Positions 54,306-64,000 of a DNA stretch of 64,000 nucleotides are shown one piece after another. The notes beneath the pieces are model-generated. The model had not been told where the DNA came from and ran no database searches. It saw only the letters and a program-made list of their open reading frames with translations. This stretch comes from Eurosta solidaginis (taxonomy: Eukaryota; Arthropoda; Insecta; Diptera; Tephritidae). Both the position numbers and the translations under genes were made by a program. Location of the stretch: positions 386,337,601 through 386,401,600 of the forward strand of contig NC_090319.1 of assembly GCF_040869045.1 (NCBI RefSeq). Reading direction: 5' to 3'. Position 1 is the first letter of the stretch. Each line of letters opens with the position of its first letter.

Positions 54306-54685
54306 CCATTTTTAGAGGTGATACATAGAATTAGTGTTGAGGTGAAACATATACACATATTTCAGTTACATCTGAGTATAATGCGTATTGAAATTTGGTA
54401 GTACTAATTTTATGCGCAGCAATTTCAGAGGTGTATTTAAAGTTTGGCGCTTAGCATTCCATATTAAGTTTAAGCGTAAACGAATATGGATGTACAAAAA
54501 AACACAACTTAAAAGTGAGTTCAGCACCTAGTTCATGTAAGAGTTTGGATCTTTTTCCCAATACCCACTCCCACTTGGCTACGTCCCAACTATCACACAG
54601 CTATATATACAACTTCATTTAATGCATTTACAAATGAATGTTAAAAACGAACTCATGTTTACGAACTATTAGATTGTATATACAC
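54306..54685. other. Spacer between direct repeat and MITE
   Basis: No gene. Ends with the left target duplication ATATACAC. Confidence 0.45.
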
Positions 54686-55273
54686 TAGGGTGGAGTGATA
54701 CCCTATGGATTTTTTTTTGTTTTTTTGTAATGGGCTAGCAATGAAAAGTTGTCTTTATAAGAGTTAACCAAAACTACCAAATATTATTTTCGTAGGATGA
54801 CGTTTTGAGGTGCCCCAACCCCAAGAAGTTGAGCAAAATAATCGCGATTTTACAAAGCTCATTATTTACATATTTATTTATTTATTTCTTTTTTAATATA
54901 CATAACTTTAGTAAAATTACATATTATAACTAAACGTGGCAAATTTTAAACGGTATTTTAAAGTTTTTTTGTTGATAATAGTAAGTTTCTAATCAAGTGT
55001 ATAATTAAGAGTTTTACAGGCACATAGTAGGCCATGAAAATCAGTAGGCTTTGAAATCAATGAGCACAATAACAACAAGCGGAAGTAAATGAATGACAAA
55101 AAAAAATAAAATTGTACCAACCGTCTTTTTCAAAGTTTAGTTGCGTTGGGGCACCTCTAAACATACGATGAGTGAAATAAAAATGTTCAACCTTATTTCT
55201 GGTCTAGAAAGGCAACTTTCTGGAGGTCAGCCAAAAAATCGATTTTGAAAAAAAATTAATTCATTCCACCCTA
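54686..55273. mobile_element. 588-bp hAT-type MITE, TAGGGTGG ends
   Basis: The left end TAGGGTGGAGTGAT and the right end (reverse complement TAGGGTGGAATGAA) are inverted. A perfect ATATACAC duplication flanks them (54678-54685 and 55274-55281). No coding frame. The ends resemble those of the outer element at 26366-32922. Confidence 0.85.
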
Positions 55274-55281
55274 ATATACAC

Positions 55282-55960
55282 ACTTATATGCATACATACA
55301 TGCATCGGATACTTTGTATATAAGGACAATAATTTTTTTCCAGTTTGTAAATTAGAATATAAATATTGCTCAAGAAAAAAAACATACATAAATGAAAAAC
55401 AATAAACAAATATGTATGTATTAGGATTAAAATTAGTTGTAATTAAATAATAATAGAATATGTTTAGAAAGATTTTTTAGATAGCTCTATTGTTCTTATT
55501 CAACTCACTCACTGTGAAAATTTGCTAACTACTTACAATAACAAAAAAAAAAAAAAAATACAATAAAATTTAAATATATGATATAAACTCCAATTACCTT
55601 AAATGAATATAGTAAAATGGATGAACTTCATTACAAGACAATAATAAAAAAACATCAAAAGTCAGAATCAATTTTGTAAAATGCATGCAATTTTTCACTC
55701 TTCAAGTAAGAAACAAAACTATATACAAATAATGCATACATACATACATACAATCAACTGCAAGAAAATGTATCCCCCCACTATTTTGTGTACATTCTAG
55801 TTTACTAATTACCTAAAACATAATGAGGTAATTTACGCAGTTGGCCGACTAGTTGAGCTTTTAATTAGGACTAGTTGTGAGGAAAGTAATTTACAATTAC
55901 ATAGTTAAATTACAGTGGGGTATATTGAAGTGGCTTGTCACAAAATGGCATAAACTGCCC
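55282..55960. other. No gene recognised
   Basis: A+T-rich intergenic DNA with CATACATACATACA runs near 55735 and a poly(A) run near 55545. Confidence 0.45.
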
Positions 55961-55969
55961 GGCCCTACT

Positions 55970-56290
55970 GTTGTACGTTTCAAGCAGAAGTCCTGGCGGA
56001 TGGGCTGGCATGTAGGCACTTAGCGGAAGGAAATGAGGAAATAACCAGCGCCGCAGTAGGCATACCCCTAGGCGCAGCCATGGTGGAAATTCGAAATTTA
56101 TTCATATACAAAACTCAGAAAAAATTAAAGGGCACTACGAGCTGTGCAATTTCCCGAGCTAAATTGCTAGACTACAACGAGAGAAGGACAATACGTCTAC
56201 TGAATAGATCTAGAGCCGACACCAAGAAACTTTTCTGAACGCTCATTGCGCTTTAAGCACTTATCCTAATAAAACATGCATATTCCGCAT
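55970..56290 (+). pseudogene. I/R1-group LINE RNase H / C-terminal fragment
   Basis: The frame gives ADGLACRHLAEGNEEITSAA, then VGIPLGAAMVEIRNLF, then DYNERRTIRLLNRSRADTKK before a stop. In LINEs with RNase H, a D-x-L-A-R motif is followed by a variable region and the N-R-S-R..K segment before the terminal zinc motif. A relic, with no catalytic block left. Confidence 0.5.
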
Positions 56291-56760
56291 AATAACCACT
56301 TCTCTTTCTGTATACATGGCCGGCACTAGCTAGAACACGTCTAAGATCCTTCCAAAATCTGTATAGATTATCGGAAATGGGATCGTGCTGGTTATATTAC
56401 ATATCCCATGTAACATTCAGTAGGTTCAGACGAGTTTATTGCTATCAAAACGGCTTTTCAATAGCTACTTGCGCCACCATGAGTGTTTTATTATATTTTT
56501 GAAACCACTTCGGTATTTTGTGATTATATTGGGGATCACTTTATTCAATCCAGGACTACTTCGATACAATTTCGGATTGCTTCTAGGGATTGTTCTGGAA
56601 TAATTCCGAAATATTTTCTGGATAATTCCAGAATTAGTTAGGTATCGTTGTTTATGGAATAGTAAATTATGTAAACCAGTTTCGAAAAAGCTTTCGAAAT
56701 TATTCGTTCCACCTGAAAAGACGGATACCGGTGCGGAAACGTAACCGTTTTTATTATAAA

Positions 56761-56975
56761 ATATATAAAACTTCATAATGTAGTTTCATTCAAGGAAACT
56801 AGTTGTAATTGGCCGTATTTGAGCTTCTTTTGGGTTTCGCAAAAAGAAAATAATAATAATGCAAGTTGCACACACTCCAACCCTCACACACACACACTTG
56901 CATACAATACAATTTTATTAATAAAACATTAAATTGAGATAAATAAGAAAAATGAACACAAAAATGTTTGGATCA
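56761..56975. repeat. 213-bp direct repeat, copy 2
   Basis: Second copy of 54093-54305, 2.67 kb downstream in the same orientation. See that entry for the differences. Confidence 0.9.
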
Positions 56976-57429
56976 AAATTTGCAAAATTTATATGCAAAA
57001 CACAAAAACAATTAATTGTATTCAAAATTTAATAAGAAATAAAGTTTCGGCAAATTTCGAATAAAAACTGGAAAAAAAAATCAAATAACAAGTACATAAA
57101 TAAATGAACAGAAAGTGATTACTACAATACAATAAAATGGTTATAAACACATTGCATCTGTCTTATATTAAATGTAATAAAAAAATTATTGAAAGTAAAT
57201 AATAAAAAAAAATTGTTTTCTCTAAATAAGGAGTTTTTTTTTCATTGCAGCTAAGCATGGTGAGTATAAACGAAAAATTTTCAGAAAAAAGTATTGAAGA
57301 TTAATTATTATGATTCTTGGCTGTTAGGTGTGCCTCCTTCGCTGAACGCTTTCGAGTTTCCTACTATGCCATACAGCTCCACCTTGAAGTTTCGATAACG
57401 AAAGTTCTTGTTGCGCATTGTTGTTGTTG

Positions 57430-57815
57430 TTGTTGTAACGATAAGGTTTCTCTCCGAAGGCTTTGGGGAGTGTTATCGATGTGATGGTCCTTTGCCGGAT
57501 ACAGATCCGGTACGCTCCGATAACACAGCACCATTAAGGTGCTAGCCCGACCATCTCGGGAACGATTTATGTGGCCACATTAAACCTTCAGGCCATTCCC
57601 TCCCTCCCCACCCCCAAGTTCCATGAGCTTGGGGCCGCCAGAGCCTCGTCTGTTAGTGAAACAGGATTTGCCGCGGATAGGTGAGGTTGACAATTGGGGT
57701 TGGAGAAGCTATATATTGCGCTGGCAACCTGAAGGGTTGCGCTACACAGCCCCTTGAATCTGGTATTTTAGTCGCCTCTTACGACAGGCATACCTACCAC
57801 GCGTATATTCTGATC
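57430..57815. repeat. Jockey-type LINE UTR modules, copy 2, first module reversed
   Basis: 57430-57590 is the reverse complement of the first module of 37745-37870 (GTTGTTGTTGTAACGATAAG to AGCCCGACCATCTCGGGAA). 57645-57810 is in the same direction as the second module (GAAACAGGATTTGCCGCGGA, TATATTGCGCTGGCAACCTG, TCGCCTCTTACGACAGGCAT). Confidence 0.6.
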
Positions 57816-59100
57816 CCCTGACCCGCTGGAAACTTGTTGCGCATTCAACCAACCTTTCATGCGTTGCCTTATCGGTGGTATGGGATGTCTGCGATAGATT
57901 CGGGCTAGCTTCAAAATCAAGGCCCGATTGTACCGTCGCTCCTTTTACGGAGCTAGCTCCTATCGGCTTTTTCGGATTCGGTCTCCTAATTTTCTTTCTA
58001 TAGTTAATTTCCTATAATTATTGTCCATTTCACGAAAGCCACCAGTTGCTGAGGAAAGGTATGACCGCACAGAGATCCGCATTATCCGTAAAGCTGCGCA
58101 CAACAAAAACAACTTTTTTTTTTATCTGTATTCAGTTCATTGGATTTTTATTTATCGTAGAATTCAGTAAATTTAATTACAGTTTTTTTAGTTCTAAAGA
58201 TGCTCAATATACATACATAAGTATTTTTTATTTAATCTTTGTATAATTTTTTTCGATATTACTTTATTGTTAACATTATACTTATTATTATTAAATTTAT
58301 GCCTAAAGTTAAAAAAAAATTTAATATTTCAATTTTAAAATATTTTTTCTTTTTTAATAATAAAACTGGAAAGTTCATGAACTTTAAATACTTAATTGTA
58401 AACACTTCTTTACTTGTTTACGTTAAATCAAATACGCTTAATAAATATGGCCTGGAAAAGCGATTTCTATTACAAAATTACTCAACGCTGCTGCGGTGCA
58501 ATATGAAAGGTAAAATAAATTTTTCATTTAGTTTTTAAAATATTTATGTAATAAGGTTCTCAAACGTAATCGCAAATAAAAGTTAATCGATTTATTAAGC
58601 TAAATGACATGCATGAATAAAATGTTGTTAGTTGCACTTTTTGCTTACATTATTATTGCAATTCAAATTATTTTTAACAATTTTGTTGTGCAAATTTAAG
58701 TGAATGTATGCATTTTTTTTAATGAAATAAAGTATATATTTCATCAACGCGTTGGTTTTTGAATTTTCAGTTTTGATACCTTTTTACACATATGCAGATG
58801 TACCAATTAAGATTCTAAATATTAATTTTTATACATAAATATATAAATTCTTTACTACGATTAGTTTGCTAAATTTACAAGTTTAATTGTGTTTTTATAA
58901 TTATATTTGCGCATTAAGCTACATTTAGATTTTTATTTAAATTTTAGTTTATTATTTGTTGTATGTTATTCAATTATAAATTATTAATATTAAATAAAAA
59001 ATAAAACAAATATATAAATGTAGCCGTCTGCTTTGCTTCCTACTTAACTTGACCATATGTACTTAAAAACTCAAATTCATACACATACTACATATGCAAG
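57816..59100. other. No gene recognised
   Basis: Very A+T-rich. Open frames at 58046-58538 are rich in Phe, Ile, Asn and Lys and look incidental. Confidence 0.45.
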
Positions 59101-59102
59101 TA

Positions 59103-59447
59103 CCCTGCAAAAATCGTTGGATCATGTGGTCCACTGGAGTACTAACCATTGTACTCCAATGTAATACAGCAATGGACCAACTCATATTTCTACACGAACC
59201 TATTGCAAGCCGAACATTGCTCATTTTTTACGATTATAATCACTGCACGATGTTTATTGGACTGTGGGTACTCCATGCATTACTCTGATGTAATGCGGAG
59301 CTGGAGTATATGGTCCCGTCCTAGGACATCGCAATGTTAATTGGACCATATTTTTTGTATCAATTGTGGTTAATTTTGGAGCACTCGGTTGGTCCATAGT
59401 GAGTACTCCATACATGCATGCATGGACTACTAGCGATTTTTGCAGGG
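59103..59447. mobile_element. 345-bp TA-target MITE, copy 2 (inverted)
   Basis: Same ends as 42625-42969 (CCCTGCAAAAATCG / CGATTTTTGCAGGG) with TA at 59101-59102 and 59448-59449, in the opposite orientation (starts TTGGATCATGTGGTCC after the end). Frames across it are incidental. Confidence 0.85.
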
Positions 59448-62400
59448 TAAAAGATATACCAGCCAAAATTATTGAAAATTTTTATACTTTTTCTTAGTTT
59501 TTTATTTTCGTTTATTGAAAATGATGTAGTCCAAACTATGTAAACCAATTTCGAAAACATGTTTGAATTTCGGAATTAGATTAAATTAAAGAAATGTTCA
59601 TTAAGAGCTTTTAAGTTTCTCGCGTGCACACGAAACTGCTAGAAATTTTAAATTTTTTCGAGCAAGTTTTCGAAAGTGGTTTTATAGTTTGCATTGCACC
59701 ATTTTAAATAAATGAAAATAAAAAAAGAATAAAACGAATGAAATTTGCCAGTCATTTGAGTATGCAAAGTTTGACAATTCACAAAAAAATCAATGCGAAT
59801 TTGAGAGACCTCAAATTTGTACTTTGCTATAATGAATTGGACTACGTGTGCAGTTTCCTAAAAGTCTAAACAAAAATTTTGAAATTTTCTTTAAAACTGC
59901 TCAAATTTTTTCAAATACGTTTTCGAAATTATTTTCATAGTTTTCGTTATCAACTCAATAACGTTTTTATTTAAATTTAACGAAAATAAGAAGGAAGAAA
60001 CCAACTGATAACATGATTAAATAATTGTAGCTACTATTATTTTACTCTCAAGTGTAAAAGGGGCATGAGTATCGGCGTGTTTAATGCTTTGAATAATTTG
60101 GATTTATTTCAATTTCAAAGTGGTTTCGAAAGCCTTTAAAATTTTATTTTTCAAATTAAAGATAAAAAATTTAAAATACAGTTTTAAAGCATATTCAATT
60201 TTAGTCCAACAAAAACGTTTATAAAGCTATTTTCGCGTTTTTGCATTTAAATATAAAATAAACTCAAAAAAGACTTAAAACTCTTTGAACTTTTGGAAAG
60301 ACGTATTTATTTATTAAATGTGGTGTCTTGCATTTGTGCCCATTTGCCTACATATTTTTGAATGGGAGGCGGATCAACCGTTTTTGGATCTCGATTCGAA
60401 AAAGATAGAATTCGATCACATTATATCCAATTTTATGAAGCTCTGAAAATAGATTCCAGATATTCTCAGCTGAGATAGGACACTATTGAAACGAGTGCTG
60501 ATATGAGAACATTTTCCTGAGAAATGAGCGCCTTTCGCAGCCTTAAGTGAGAAATAAAACGTTCTACGCGGACGCCATAACTCCGAATGCTATGAATTGA
60601 AAACGTTTTAGGACTGTTTTTGAATAAATGTTTAAGCTTGTCCGGATTGATATTGGAACACTTCCCTGATCATATTCTAAACCTTTATTGATATTTTTAC
60701 TCTTTTTACCTTTATTCTCATCGTTTTTGGAACAATTTTGGATCAATGTTGAAATATTTTTCTGAGCCTTAAGACACTTATTTTTCAAAGCATTGCTCGA
60801 AATGACTCCGAATCCGATAAAATATGAGTTTTTATCACTTTTTTGAAGCGAATTTCGGAGCCTTTTGGAAGTCATATTGGAATCTTTTTCTGGTCCTCTT
60901 CTGAAGACTTAATTCAATCCTCTGTGACTTTTCCGCTCAACAACCTTCATTTTTCACACAAAGCTTTATAAACCTTCAAAAGCTTTTTGATGTTAATGGA
61001 TCTTTTTTTGGAGCGCTCCGACTTTGGTTAGCCGCGATGTGACTTTAAATGCAAAAAACTGATTTTACGTAAATAAATTAAGTAGGAGCTATACTCCTAA
61101 AAATTCTCTTCAATTATGGAACATCTAGACAGCGGAGTTCATATCGCCGCCAACACTTATACTCTAACACTGTATTTCGAGCGTAACAAACATAAGTACA
61201 ATACATAGCAACATATTTATCTTGCATTAATTCGCTTATTAATTTATGTATTCATATCTTACTGGTCATTGACTGCGAAAGGTTGTGATGACATATGATA
61301 TAGAAACAGCACAGTCATGTGCTACAACTACAACAGCACAGTCATAACCATTCCATATCTTCGCGCCTGAGTGGAACATCACCCTATAACAAGCTGGATA
61401 ACGCTGTTTTCATCACGCTTTTGAAAAACTTCCAAGAACATAATTTTTAAGAAGGATGTAATATTTCAGCACCTCTTTCAAAAACGACCTAAAACAGAAA
61501 TAGATTGAATTAGGCCTTTTTCACATCTCGGTTGAAAAACGCCCTATATCTGAATTTTTTTCAAAAGCGCTCTATCTCAGCATAAATTTAATATATCTTG
61601 ATCAGAGATGGGACATCTTTGAAAAAGTTCTGGTATAGGACTTTCCTTAAATAAATTCGGAGATAGAGCGTTTCAATCAAGCGTCTATATGCAATCGATT
61701 AAGTTTTTGATTTTTCCATTCCCCGTGTCGTCCTTCAGTTTCTTTTTCAAGCAATGCAACAGATATGATTAAGCCTTTGGTATGCTGATATATATTACAC
61801 CCATGTCACCACTACTTAACGCTTCTTCAGATTTCACTAAGCTCTAAATTGTTAAATATATGTACGTAACATACTTATTTTTATATCATTTATTCCTTTA
61901 TATAGTTTGTATTTAATTTTACATTCCTTTACAATTCATTACATGCATTATTAGATTTCATTATCAAGACGTAACAGTGCAAATCTGCATACAAATTCTT
62001 GTATATTGCATTATTCCAATTTGTTATTATTATTTTTATATATTTTACTGCGCTCACAAATTCATCTGCCTTATTACAATAAAACTATTATTTTCTTTGT
62101 TTTTGTAATACTTGCTTACATTTCCTTTCATTAACGTACATACATATGTATATATCTATATAAATAATTGTATTGAGTTTATATCTACAATAATTTGCGA
62201 ATATTCTCCTGCCTAGATGGCAAATAAGTTATGAATACCTTAAAGCTTATCAGCCAATTAGTTGGTGAAAAAAAATACAAAAAAATATATATTAATTATA
62301 CAATTATGCAGCATATCTAAACAATAATTTTCAAATGCTTATTTCAAGTGATAACTTCATATTACATAAATCAATAATGTGTATATATAAATGGGCTGAT

Positions 62401-62479
62401 AAACCAGACACTCACTTGCATCCGTTAAAAATTAGATTTTTTTTACATTTAATTATATTAGAAACTACATTATGCTAGT
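59448..62479. other. Intergenic DNA and presumed pellino 3' UTR
   Basis: No gene seen. At 61540-61680 two stretches are loosely inverted (AGCGCTCTATCTCAG against GGAGATAGAGCGTTT). The part next to 62480 is likely the 3' UTR of pellino on the minus strand. Confidence 0.45.
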
Positions 62480-62606
62480 TTAATCTAAATTATCTTGGAA
62501 AATTAACTTAATAAAACCAGACGAACCATCCAGTGGCGTCGCACAGAAAGGACAAACTGCCTGAAAACCATTCGTGCCATGCGGTATGTCAACGTTGGCC
62601 CAGTAT
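62480..62606 (-). CDS. Pli: pellino last exon
   Basis: The acceptor (minus strand) is CTCTCCACAG. The first base completes the Lys codon begun in the previous exon, followed by YWANVDIPHGTNGFQAVCPF, then CATPLDGSSGFIKLIFQDNL and D before TAA at 62480-62482. The C-P-F-C pair is the last zinc-binding dyad of the Pellino RING-like domain. Ending in FQDNLD is characteristic of the family as recalled. Confidence 0.95.
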
Positions 62607-63138
62607 CTGTGGAGAGGAAATATAAACAATATTATTCGTCATAATCCTAATAGCTTTGTTAACACTGTACAGAAACCTGATGAGAATTGGAAAATTTTTT
62701 CCTAAGATATTGAGACAAAACAAAAAAAGCGATTTCTGGGCTTGTCGAAGTTAGCCTCCAAACCGCATTTCAAAAAAAAAATTAACTATAAAAAAGAGAT
62801 GAAAAAGGAATACAACACCCACGTGCTTACAGTTTTTTTTTTTAATAACACGTTAGTTTAATATAAAATAGTGAAAAGTTCAATTTAGAACTTCGAAGCC
62901 CATAACTATTGAGACTAACTTCAAAAAACGGATGCATCACTTTATGGCTAATCTCTTCAAAGAAATTAAACCCAGAAAAAATTATTGGCATAACCATATA
63001 ATGAAAAAATAAAAATAACTAAAATATTAGAATATCGTCTTCATCACCCCACCATGTCGCTCACAACGCAAATTTTCAACTTTTGTCTTAAAAACTCATA
63101 AAATGCCTAACTCATAGCAAATACTCATTTCAACTTAC

Positions 63139-63316
63139 TTGACTGTCTTCTCAGTCGCCATATGACCGCATGGATTAAAAGCAAATGTGGGTGCACCGAC
63201 ATCAACATAGAATGCCGGCTCTAAGCCCATACAAAGAGTAACAACTGGACCAACTTCGAGGCACATAGGACAACGACGGGCTCCAGTACTTTTATCTTGA
63301 CCCCAATCATGATGAC
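63139..63316 (-). CDS. Pli: pellino exon, RING-like domain centre
   Basis: Acceptor GCAAATTGCAG, donor GTAAGT. It encodes HHDWGQDKSTGARRCPMCLE, VGPVVTLCMGLEPAFYVDVG and APTFAFNPCGHMATEKTV. It holds the C-P-M-C and C-G-H zinc ligands. Phases at both ends fit the neighbours: GGT split after the first G, AAA split after two bases. Confidence 0.95.
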
Positions 63317-63380
63317 CTGCAATTTGCATTTTCTTTAAATAACTTCTTGCTTTTTTAATATTGTAAACTAACGAACAAAC

Positions 63381-63534
63381 CTTGAACATGTCCGCAATTT
63401 AAGTACACATAAGGCTGATTCACTTGATCACCAATATTAACTTTTCTAGGTATTACTAATGTATTCAAACCGACCGGACATTGTGGACGGCCGGCATTGA
63501 CTTCATCAATTAACTTTTCCAAATCACGTTTGGT
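63381..63534 (-). CDS. Pli: pellino exon, RING-like domain start
   Basis: Begins in phase 0 after TTATATTTTAG and encodes TKRDLEKLIDEVNAGRPQCP, VGLNTLVIPRKVNIGDQVNQ and PYVYLNCGHVQ. The first zinc ligands (C-P and C-G-H) are here. Donor GTTTGT, a common non-consensus fly donor, with one base of Gly before it. Confidence 0.95.
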
Positions 63535-63604
63535 CTAAAATATAACGAGGAAATTCAAATAAGTAAGAAATAAAGTATAGCCTAGTTGATATTGTTACAC
63601 AAAC

Positions 63605-63703
63605 CGGCGAATGTTGTAAGCCTTCCGCTGAGCGCCAAAGCAGTGTAGCACCACATAGGTCAATAAGTGTGCCGTCTTGCAGCACATTTGATTCATCGTA
63701 AAT
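63605..63703 (-). CDS. Pli: pellino exon, C-terminal half (first visible), gene continues right
   Basis: Pellino is an E3 ubiquitin ligase that acts on the Pelle/IRAK kinase in Toll signalling: an N-terminal FHA-like domain binds the phosphorylated kinase and a C-terminal RING-like domain transfers ubiquitin (family knowledge). This 33-codon exon, phase 0 at both ends, encodes IYDESNVLQDGTLIDLCGAT then LLWRSAEGLQHSP. It follows ATTACAG and ends at GTTTGT. Together the four exons give the last 185 residues of a protein usually near 420, so the FHA-like part lies beyond position 64000. The gene converges with knk. Confidence 0.95.
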
Positions 63704-64000
63704 CTGTAATTTAAGCAACATGCAATATAAATTTATTAGTTGTTCTTTTTCAGCCTGTTAATTTTTAAGATTATGGAGGTTTGATATATTTGTTTCGTGA
63801 TTTCATTTTATTATTATTTTTAATCAGAGCAGAAAAGCGCTTATTAGCTATAACGGGTGTTTAAAAATTTCTTACCTCTATTCTAGTTAAAAAACAATTT
63901 GATTGGGAGAAAAGCTTTTTTGGTTAAAGCCTATTTAAAAAAAACAATTCAGTAAAAAAAAAAACTTCAAAAATTGACAAAAAAAATTGTAAAATATATT
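63704..64000 (-). other. Pli: pellino intron to window edge
   Basis: A+T-rich sequence upstream of the first visible exon. No further coding segment recognised. Confidence 0.6.

Noticed and set aside
60564..60875. 103-codon minus-strand frame
   Set aside because: Lys/Asn/Ser-rich, no recognisable domain, no splice context, in A+T-rich spacer.

Overview
The window is A+T-rich insect DNA, most likely from a higher fly and probably a tephritid fruit fly. That placement is an inference from two conserved protein-coding genes and from the mix of transposable elements; no species marker was available. Only two host genes were recognised. The plus strand carries ten exons of a Knickkopf-family gene (knk), a cuticle chitin-organising protein with two DM13 domains, a DOMON domain and a plastocyanin-like C-terminus. 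Its exons lie at 8422-8533 and then between 34819 and 43291, and its first exons lie left of the window. The minus strand carries the last four exons of pellino (Pli), a RING-like E3 ubiquitin ligase of Toll signalling, at 62480-63703; its 5' part lies right of the window. The two genes converge, with about 19 kb between their stop codons.

Nearly everything else is mobile-element debris. At 1-4188 there is an R1-clade LINE on the minus strand: an intact gag-like ORF1, then an ORF2 that is open to the window edge apart from three nonsense codons. Next come an internally deleted I/LOA-type LINE (about 4850-5760) and a Transib (RAG1-related) transposase relic whose two halves point away from each other (6290-7582). 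The 26.3-kb knk intron (8534-34818) holds copies of a long non-coding repeat ('family A'; one copy has grown into an array of about 22 units of 130 bp), a second element with 153-bp internal repeats, tRNA-derived SINEs and a decayed hAT. It also holds a nested stack at 26366-32922: an outer element with hAT-like ends contains an I/LOA LINE and a nearly complete hAT element with an intron-containing transposase.

The smaller knk introns hold a SINE, RTE-type reverse transcriptase scraps, another family A copy and a 345-bp MITE. The stretch between the two genes (43292-62479) contains a 2.5-kb TIR element with a nested MITE, a 5'-truncated Jockey-type LINE with a 14-bp target-site duplication, foldback elements, a decayed RTE LINE on the minus strand, a 588-bp hAT-type MITE, a second 345-bp MITE copy and a 213-bp direct repeat.

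No rRNA, functional tRNA gene, CRISPR array or prokaryote-type operon was seen. The most unusual structures are the inverted split Transib fossil, the expanded 130-bp array carrying its own precisely bounded MITE, and the three-level nest at 26366-32922. Exon boundaries were read by eye from splice consensus, reading phase and protein continuity.
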